From Ilumatobacteraceae bacterium (GTDB lineage Bacteria > Actinomycetota > Acidimicrobiia > Acidimicrobiales > Ilumatobacteraceae): a stretch of DNA of 64,000 nucleotides. Each line of letters opens with the position of its first letter. Position 1 is the first letter of the stretch. The notes under the pieces were generated by a model. It was not told the origin of the DNA and ran no database searches. It saw only the letters and a list, made by a program, of their open reading frames with translations. Positions 58,713 to 64,000 of the stretch are shown in pieces. A program made the translations under genes and the position numbers. The stretch is taken from the NCBI GenBank assembly GCA_033344875.1, contig JAWPMO010000001.1:2691595-2755594 (forward strand), read 5' to 3'.

Positions 58713-59441
58713 ATGTCACTCGCGACCTCGACCTCCGTCCCCACCCTGCTGTTCGCCGCGTTCGCCGCCGTGGCACTCGCGGGGTGCGGCGTCAACGTCT
58801 CACTCGGCGGCGACGCCACGGTCCGGACCGACGAACAGACGCTCCCGGCCACGGGCATCGACACGCTCGACGTGACCACCGACAACGGAGCGGTCGAGGT
58901 CCGTGTCGGCGGGATCGACGAGATCACGATCGAGACGATCCGGCGTGAGGAACACGACGGCGACGCCGAATCGACCATCGAGGTCGACGGCGACCGTGTG
59001 GTGGTCACGGGCGACTGCGACAGCCGTTGGTGGGACACGTGCTCGGTCGGCTTCGTGATCACGGTGCCGTCGGAGACCGACGTCGACGTCACGACCTCCA
59101 ATGGACGGGTCGTGGCATCGGGCGTCGACGGCGACGTCACGATCGAGACCGACAACGGAGCGATCGAGGCAACGGCGCTCGGCGGCGGTCACGTGGTCAC
59201 ATCGACCGACAACGGCCGGATCCGACTGACGTTCGACGACGCTCCGGGGTCGGTCAGCGCTCACACCGACAACGGTTCGATCTCGATCCGGCTCCCCGAC
59301 GACGGCAACCGCTACTCGGTCGACGCCGACAACGACAACGGCACCGTCGACGTCGACGTCGACACCGACCGCGAGGCCGAACGTCACGTGGTGGCACGAT
59401 CCGACAACGGGTCGATCGACATCGGTTACCGAACGACCTGA
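58713..59441 (+). CDS. DUF4097-type lipoprotein
   Basis: The 242-residue protein has a lipobox (VALAGC, Cys near residue 24) after a short hydrophobic signal and a beta-helix of repeated D-N-G-x-I/V turns (TDNGAVEV, TSNGRVVAS, TDNGAIEA, TDNGRIRL, TDNGSISI, DNDNGTVDV, SDNGSIDI). This matches DUF4097 solenoids, often found as surface adhesin-like modules. It is divergent from the DUF2207 gene and followed by a short repeat and the M23 gene. Confidence 0.8.
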   Translation: MSLATSTSVPTLLFAAFAAVALAGCGVNVSLGGDATVRTDEQTLPATGIDTLDVTTDNGAVEVRVGGIDEITIETIRREEHDGDAESTIEVDGDRVVVTGDCDSRWWDTCSVGFVITVPSETDVDVTTSNGRVVASGVDGDVTIETDNGAIEATALGGGHVVTSTDNGRIRLTFDDAPGSVSAHTDNGSISIRLPDDGNRYSVDADNDNGTVDVDVDTDREAERHVVARSDNGSIDIGYRTT

Positions 59442-59449
59442 CGCGCAGC

Positions 59450-59504
59450 GCCATCGGATGACCGCCATCGGATGAAGCGTCATGGGATGGCCGCCATGGG
59501 ATGA
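59450..59504 (+). repeat. 14-15 bp imperfect tandem repeat (four copies)
   Basis: Units of the type GCCATCGGATGA start at 59450, 59464, 59479 and 59493 with one or two base changes each, immediately upstream of the M23 gene start at 59512. Copies contain in-frame ATG-like triplets, which make the start choice for the next gene uncertain. Confidence 0.6.
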
Positions 59505-59511
59505 TCACGGC

Positions 59512-60225
59512 ATGCTCGACCTGCGATCGATCGCGCGGATCGTGGCCCTGATCTCGGCGCTCGCCGGCGCGTCCGGCGGCCTGGTCGAGGCAGCACGGTC
59601 CGCGATCGACCGGCCGACCGTGACCGACGACTGGGCGGCACGCGGCGACGTCCGACCTGTCGGCGAGCCTGGACGACCGACGTCGACGCCGTACGGGGTT
59701 CCGGTCGCCGACGGTGCCGCCGCGGGTTGGGGCGACACCCATTCCACCTACCCGGCGACCGACATCTTCGTCGGCTGTGGCGCCGCCCTGGTCTCACCGG
59801 TCCGGGGCACGGTGCTCGAGGTCCGCCGAGTCGACTCCTACGATCCGGCCGTCGACAACCCGGCCACCCGCGGCGGGCGTTTCGTCGCGATCCTCGGGTG
59901 GGACGGTGTGCGGTACTACCTCGCCCACTTCGACACGATCGAACCCGACCTCGCGCCCGGCGACGTCGTCGAGATCGGTCAGACGCTCGGCACGATGGGC
60001 GACACCGGCCGGACGTCGGCCTGCCACCTCCACTTCTCGATCTCACCGCCGTGTCCCGGCAAGGAATGGTCGGTGCGACGAGGCGTCGTCTGGCCGTATC
60101 CGTATCTCGACGCGTGGCGACGGGGCGAACAGCTCAGCCCGGTGGCCGAGGTCGACGGATGGCTCGCGGCGAATCCGTCGGCCTGTGTCGACGCGATGGA
60201 CGACCCGTTCGCCCCCGACGCCTGA
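59512..60225 (+). CDS. M23 (LytM-type) metallopeptidase-domain protein
   Basis: The 237-residue protein has an N-terminal signal-anchor-like segment (IARIVALISALAGASGGLVEAA, about 6-27), then an M23 peptidase domain with H77...D84 (HSTYPATDIF) and H172-L-H174 (CHLHFSI) as zinc ligands. It is a probable peptidoglycan endopeptidase or a division-related wall hydrolase. ATG 59512 is used; ATG 59482 would add ten residues from the repeat. Confidence 0.83.
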   Translation: MLDLRSIARIVALISALAGASGGLVEAARSAIDRPTVTDDWAARGDVRPVGEPGRPTSTPYGVPVADGAAAGWGDTHSTYPATDIFVGCGAALVSPVRGTVLEVRRVDSYDPAVDNPATRGGRFVAILGWDGVRYYLAHFDTIEPDLAPGDVVEIGQTLGTMGDTGRTSACHLHFSISPPCPGKEWSVRRGVVWPYPYLDAWRRGEQLSPVAEVDGWLAANPSACVDAMDDPFAPDA

Positions 60226-60250
60226 CACGCTCGGCGGTACGGGTCCGGCG

Positions 60251-60256
60251 TACGCT
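60251..60256 (+). promoter_or_regulatory. -10 box of a predicted leaderless transcript
   Basis: TACGCT lies exactly 6 bases before the ATG at 60263. Confidence 0.5.
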
Positions 60257-60262
60257 GGGGTG

Positions 60263-61060
60263 ATGTCGGATCGCACCGCACCGCCGTCGCCCCTGTTGCG
60301 GATGATGGAGTCGCGAGCGGTGTTCGAACTCGGTGCGGTCGCGGCCGCCTCGCCGCTCCTCCGCCTGATCGGTCGCGGCGACCAGCACCCGGTGCTGATC
60401 CTGCCGGGGTTCCTGGCCGGCGACCCGTCGACGGCGCCGCTCCGGTCGGTGCTCCGCGGGCAGGGCTACTGGGTGCACGGGTGGCAGCTCGGCCGCAATC
60501 TCGGCCCCACCCAACACGTGATCGACGGGCTCGTCGACCGTCTGACGACGCTGTACGAACGCCACGAACGACCGGTCAGCCTGATCGGTTGGAGCCTCGG
60601 CGGCATCTATGCCCGTCGTCTGGCACGGCGGTTCCCCCACATGGTTCGTCAGGTGATCACGCTCGGCAGCCCGTTCCGCATCGACCCCGACGCCGACCGC
60701 AGCGCCGTCTCGTCGCTGTACGACCGGCTGAAGCCGACCCACGCGATCACGATCGACGAGGTCCTGCCCGGCATGGACGCCGGCGCGCTCGCGGTCCCCG
60801 CCACGGCGATCTACACCCGGACCGACGGCGTGGTGCGGTGGTGGCAGTGCCTCGAGTCGATCGGCCACGAGCGCGAGAACATCGAGGTCCGCGCCAGCCA
60901 CACCGGGCTCGGTTTCCACCCGGCGGTCGTCTATGCGATCAGCGATCGACTCGCGCAGCCGATCGGGGAATGGAAGCCGTTCCGGGCGCCGCTGGGGTTC
61001 GGACACCAGTATCCGCACCCCGCCGACTGGATGCCCGGCGAGTCCCGCACCGTCGCCTGA
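60263..61060 (+). CDS. Alpha/beta-hydrolase, lipase-like
   Basis: The 265-residue protein has the alpha/beta-hydrolase nucleophile elbow GWS111LGG, an oxyanion-type PVLILPGFLAG, and a late HTGLGFHP segment carrying the catalytic His. The TNPY-like charge relay Asp is probably in the YTRTDGVV region. Some lipases and PGAP1-like proteins share this pattern. It is likely an esterase/lipase of unknown specificity. Start is supported by the -10 box. Confidence 0.83.
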   Translation: MSDRTAPPSPLLRMMESRAVFELGAVAAASPLLRLIGRGDQHPVLILPGFLAGDPSTAPLRSVLRGQGYWVHGWQLGRNLGPTQHVIDGLVDRLTTLYERHERPVSLIGWSLGGIYARRLARRFPHMVRQVITLGSPFRIDPDADRSAVSSLYDRLKPTHAITIDEVLPGMDAGALAVPATAIYTRTDGVVRWWQCLESIGHERENIEVRASHTGLGFHPAVVYAISDRLAQPIGEWKPFRAPLGFGHQYPHPADWMPGESRTVA

Positions 61061-61094
61061 GCAGGCGGCGTGGCACCCGGACGGGTGCCGCCAG

Positions 61095-61100
61095 TAGCGT
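61095..61100 (+). promoter_or_regulatory. -10 box of a predicted leaderless transcript (malic enzyme)
   Basis: TAGCGT lies 7 bases before the ATG at 61108. Confidence 0.45.
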
Positions 61101-61107
61101 CCCGGGC

Positions 61108-62511
61108 ATGTCACGCCCGCCCGCCACGCAGTACTCGATCCACCTCCGCGTCTCGCTGAGCAACGTGCCGGGTGTACTCGGCAGCCTCGCGACCGCGATC
61201 GGCGAGGCCGGTGGCAACATCTACGCCGTCGACTCGTTCGTCGCCAAAGGCAGCCGGGTCGACCGCGACATCGTCGTCAACTGCACGAGCGTCGAACATC
61301 AGACGGTCATCGTCGAGGCGGTGCGCAACACGCCCGGCATCACCCTGCACGACTGGTGGGACCGCACGTTCCGCATGCACGAGGGCGGCAAGATCGAGGT
61401 GCTGCCGCTCTGCCCGGTCGGCGACCAGGAAGACCTGTCGATGGCGTACACGCCCGGCGTCGCCCGTGTCTGCAACGCGATCGCGGCCGACGAGTCGCAG
61501 GCCGACGAGTACACGATCCGCAAGAACACGGTGGCGATCGTGTCCGACGGCACGGCCGTGCTCGGGCTCGGCGACATCGGCCCGAAGGGCGCGATGCCGG
61601 TGATGGAGGGCAAGGCGCTGCTGTTCAAGGAGTTCGGCGGGGTCGACGCGTTCCCGATCTGCCTCGACGTGTCATCGCCCGAGGAGATCATCGAGACCGT
61701 CGTGCGACTGGCCCCGACGTTCGGCGGCATCAACCTCGAAGACATCGCCGCGCCCGGGGCGTTCCAGGTCGAGGAGGCACTGAAGGAACTGCTCGACATC
61801 CCCGTGTTCCACGACGACCAGCACGGCACGGCTGTGGTCACGCTCGCAGCACTCGAGAACGCACTCCGGATCACCGGCAAGCAGATGGCCGACCTGTCGA
61901 TCGTGATCTCCGGCGTCGGCGCGGCCGGCGTGGCGATCGGCAAGATCCTGCTGGGCGCCGGAGCGACCGACATCGTCGGCGTCGACTCGAAGGGTGCCGT
62001 CTACGACGGGCGCGACGGGCTCAACCGGTGGAAGCAATGGTTCGCCGAGAACACCAACCCCGAGCGCAAGCAGGGCGCGCTCTCCGACGTCATGCACGGT
62101 GCCGATGTGTTCATCGGGGTCAGCGCCCCCGACATCCTCACCGTCGACGACGTGCGGAACATGGCCGACGATCCGATCGTGTTCGCGATGGCCAACCCCG
62201 ATCCCGAGATCCGCCCCGAACTGGTCGACGGCATCGTCAGGGTGATGGGCACCGGTCGGAGCGACTACCCGAACCAGATCAACAACGTGCTGGCGTTCCC
62301 CGGCATCTTCCGTGGCGCGCTCGACGCCCGCGCGAAGGAGATCACCGAGAACATGAAGCTCGCGGCGGCCACCGCGATCGCGGAGTCGGTCACCGACGCC
62401 GAGTTGTCCGAGACGTTCATCATGCCGCCCGTGTTCGACAAGACGGTCTCGCAACGGGTCGCCGCCGCCGTCGCCGCAGCCGCCGTCGCCGACGGCGTCT
62501 GCCGCCCCTGA
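61108..62511 (+). CDS. NAD(P)-dependent malic enzyme with N-terminal ACT domain
   Basis: The 467-residue protein has an ACT regulatory domain (residues about 8-80; SNVPGVLGSLATAIGEAGGNI), the malic N-terminal domain with catalytic Tyr in LSMAYTPGVARVC and Lys in VLGLGDIGPKGAMPVMEGKA, and the NAD-binding domain with HDDQHGTAVV and ISGVGAAGVAIGKIL. It converts malate to pyruvate and CO2. The ACT domain suggests allosteric control by a small molecule, often an amino acid. It follows the hydrolase gene by 47 bases, with its own -10 box. Confidence 0.92.
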   Translation: MSRPPATQYSIHLRVSLSNVPGVLGSLATAIGEAGGNIYAVDSFVAKGSRVDRDIVVNCTSVEHQTVIVEAVRNTPGITLHDWWDRTFRMHEGGKIEVLPLCPVGDQEDLSMAYTPGVARVCNAIAADESQADEYTIRKNTVAIVSDGTAVLGLGDIGPKGAMPVMEGKALLFKEFGGVDAFPICLDVSSPEEIIETVVRLAPTFGGINLEDIAAPGAFQVEEALKELLDIPVFHDDQHGTAVVTLAALENALRITGKQMADLSIVISGVGAAGVAIGKILLGAGATDIVGVDSKGAVYDGRDGLNRWKQWFAENTNPERKQGALSDVMHGADVFIGVSAPDILTVDDVRNMADDPIVFAMANPDPEIRPELVDGIVRVMGTGRSDYPNQINNVLAFPGIFRGALDARAKEITENMKLAAATAIAESVTDAELSETFIMPPVFDKTVSQRVAAAVAAAAVADGVCRP

Positions 62512-62549
62512 TCCCCGCCGCGACCTCCGCCGGCGCGAGAATCGCCGAC

Positions 62550-62990
62550 ATGGCGATCCAACGGATGGACAACGTGCTGATCGTGGTCGAGGATCTCGAC
62601 ACGGTCATCGATTTCTTCGTCGAGCTCGGGATGGAGCTGGAGGGCCGCGGTCCGGTCGAAGGGCGGTGGGTCGAACGCGTCATCGGCGTCGACGACGTCC
62701 GACAGGAGGTCGCGATGCTGCGAACCCCCGACGGCCGCGGCCGCATCGAGTTGGCGATGTTCCACACTCCGGCCGCGACCCGCAGCGAGCCGATCGACGC
62801 GCCGGCCAACACGCTGGGCATCCGCCGCGTGATGTTCGCCGTCGACGACATCGACGACGTCGTGGCGCGACTGCGCGACCACGGCGCGAGTCTCGTCGGC
62901 GGACTGGAGCGGTACGAGGACCTCTACCGGCTCTGCTACGTCCGCGGTCCCGAAGGCATCGTCGTCGGTCTCGCCCAACAACTCACCTGA
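62550..62990 (+). CDS. VOC-superfamily (glyoxalase-like) protein
   Basis: The 146-residue protein has the VOC pattern: MDNVLIVVEDLDTVIDFFVELGM, LRTPDGRGRIELAMFH, GIRRVMFAVDDIDDVVARLRDHGA and YVRGPEGIVVGLAQQ. Metal-site His and Glu positions are plausible (FH, RIELAMF). The substrate is unknown. It follows the malic enzyme by 38 bases and may be cotranscribed. Confidence 0.85.
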   Translation: MAIQRMDNVLIVVEDLDTVIDFFVELGMELEGRGPVEGRWVERVIGVDDVRQEVAMLRTPDGRGRIELAMFHTPAATRSEPIDAPANTLGIRRVMFAVDDIDDVVARLRDHGASLVGGLERYEDLYRLCYVRGPEGIVVGLAQQLT

Positions 62991-63038
62991 CCGGGCCGAC
63001 GGCATCGGCCGTCGGCAGTGCCGGACCTGGATCTCAGG

Positions 63039-63878
63039 TCAGACGGGGAGGCCGCCGCCGGCGACGATCGCCTGGCTGAACGGTCGGCACAGTTCGCGCA
63101 GACGTGCGCACCCGTCGTCGCCGATCGTCTCGTACGGCACCAGTGCGAGTTCGTCGGTGCGGTCTTCGACCCACTGACGTCGCTCGGCCCCCAGTTCGCT
63201 GAGGGTGCCGTCGGGATCGAGCAGCCCGCGGTCGATCAGGCGGTCGCTCGCTGCCGTCCACGCGTCGTCGTCCCAGCTCCTGGTGCGCTGCAGCACGCCG
63301 GCGGCGATCGCTCCGGTGCCACCGTGCATCAGCAGTGCCTCGATGCCCGACACACCATCGGCGACGAGCGCGGCGATGTGGCCGTCGCCGCGGAACTCGC
63401 GCAGCAGCGTCTGTGCGTGCCAGAGCACCAGGTGTGGAGCGGTCGGCCACGGCAACGCTGCGTGCCCGGCGAAGAGCGGGCGTCCGTGCAGGTGGTCGGT
63501 CGCCGAGAGCGCGGCCGTGCGCGCGAGTTCGGCGGCCTCGGCGATCTCCTCCCCGTCGACCACGTCGTCGCCGAGCAGGCGCCGCAAGGACGCATCGGCC
63601 ACCATGAACCGGGCGTCGATCATCTCCTCGGCGCGGACCGTCTGCCACACGCCGTTCATTGCCTCGCGGACCGTGACCGGGTTGAAGTTGAAGAACGTCG
63701 CGATGACGACGTCGGCCGATGCCTCGCCGAGCGCGGCCGACCTCGACGCGAAGTAGCCGGACCGCACGTCGAGCAGCCCGACATTGCGGTAGTGCTCGGG
63801 GCCCTCGGGAACGAAGTAGATCATTCCGTGGATGGGTTCGAGCGTGCGCCACGTCTTCCGGGCGATGACGGGATCCAT
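63039..63878 (-). CDS. SCO6745-family protein
   Basis: The 279-residue protein is helix-rich and matches the actinobacterial SCO6745 family: ARKTWRTLEPIHGMIYFVPEG at the N-terminus, GYFASRSAALGEASADVVIATFFNFNP, and HAALPWPTAPHLVLWHAQTLLREFRGDGHIAAL, with WEDRTDELAL near the end. No activity is known. The gene after it on the same strand is cut by the window edge. Confidence 0.82.
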   Translation of the reverse strand: MDPVIARKTWRTLEPIHGMIYFVPEGPEHYRNVGLLDVRSGYFASRSAALGEASADVVIATFFNFNPVTVREAMNGVWQTVRAEEMIDARFMVADASLRRLLGDDVVDGEEIAEAAELARTAALSATDHLHGRPLFAGHAALPWPTAPHLVLWHAQTLLREFRGDGHIAALVADGVSGIEALLMHGGTGAIAAGVLQRTRSWDDDAWTAASDRLIDRGLLDPDGTLSELGAERRQWVEDRTDELALVPYETIGDDGCARLRELCRPFSQAIVAGGGLPV

Positions 63879-63934
63879 CGCGAGACCGTACCGGTCGTCG
63901 GTCGTGAGCGGCGGGTCGGTCGACGGCGCCGGCG

Positions 63935-64000
63935 TCAGCCGGCGACAGCGGTCCGGCGTGACGCCAGGAGTTCCTTGGCCTCGGCGGAGAGCGGTTGACG
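63935..64000 (-). CDS. C-terminal end of an unidentified minus-strand gene
   Basis: The frame from the window edge to a stop at 63935-63937 gives 21 residues (RQPLSAEAKELLASRRTAVAG). They look like an amphipathic C-terminal helix and fit the coding bias, but are too short to name a family. Confidence 0.4.
   Translation of the reverse strand, partial: RQPLSAEAKELLASRRTAVAG

Overview
The window is 64 kb of very GC-rich bacterial DNA, densely packed on both strands, with almost all wobble positions G or C. Paired F420-type enzymes (two luciferase-like oxidoreductases and a PPOX-class flavin/F420 protein), two DinB/mycothiol-isomerase-like proteins, DUF1876, DUF427, DUF3467, a SCO6745-family protein, a DUF222/HNH nuclease with an actinobacterial LexA box, and an actinobacterial Tad pilus locus all point to Actinobacteria. 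The gene mix and protein style look most like Acidimicrobiia (Ilumatobacter and relatives); that placement is inference, not shown by a marker gene. Many starts sit 6-8 bases behind a TANNNT -10 box, the signature of leaderless transcripts.

Layout. 1-5.6 kb: the 3' end of a LysM protein, then PPOX, DUF3467, VOC and HAD genes, a GlcD-type flavin oxidase divergent from a TetR regulator, a racemase-like protein and a PadR regulator. 5.6-12.2 kb: a Rieske protein divergent from a SoxR-type sensor with a textbook 19-bp-spacer promoter, a sigma-like HTH protein, a crotonase, an SDR plus flavin monooxygenase pair, and tRNA-Lys. 12.5-20.8 kb: a PhyH dioxygenase, an SOS-controlled HNH protein, a desaturase, an LLM oxidoreductase followed by a local tandem duplication and gene remnant, a META-domain protein, an M20 peptidase and a Crp/Fnr regulator. 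21-33.9 kb: SDR, cNMP protein, pirin, CoA-transferase, ATP-dependent DNA ligase, kynureninase, an MBL-asparaginase-AI-2E run, MpaB, a YcaQ-like glycosylase, an 0.8-kb repeat field, and a cyclophilin.

33.9-43.8 kb: methyltransferase, DUF427, cupin (preceded by a 10-bp tandem repeat), TIGR03086, a TPR regulator, radA, a secreted metalloprotease-like lipoprotein, disA and a Dabb protein. 43.8-53.8 kb: one long minus-strand Tad/Flp pilus operon (prepilin peptidase, CpaB/SAF, TadZ, TadA, TadB, TadC, Flp pilin, three TadE/G-like pseudopilins), closed by a 1097-residue membrane protein joining LysM domains to a winged-helix plus BTAD regulator. 54-64 kb: MsrB, MBL, DUF1876, LLM, a second repeat block, DUF2207, DUF4097 lipoprotein, M23 peptidase, lipase-like hydrolase, ACT-malic enzyme, VOC and SCO6745-family genes.

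The most unusual structure is a family of exactly 41-nt palindrome-ended elements (8-nt arms GTGTCGCG/CGCGACAC, 25-nt core), present six times at 32.5-32.9 kb and twice at 56.6 kb, repeating every 69-81 bp. The Tad operon with its LysM-BTAD membrane protein, the SoxR promoter, the SOS box and the decamer repeat are the other points worth following up.
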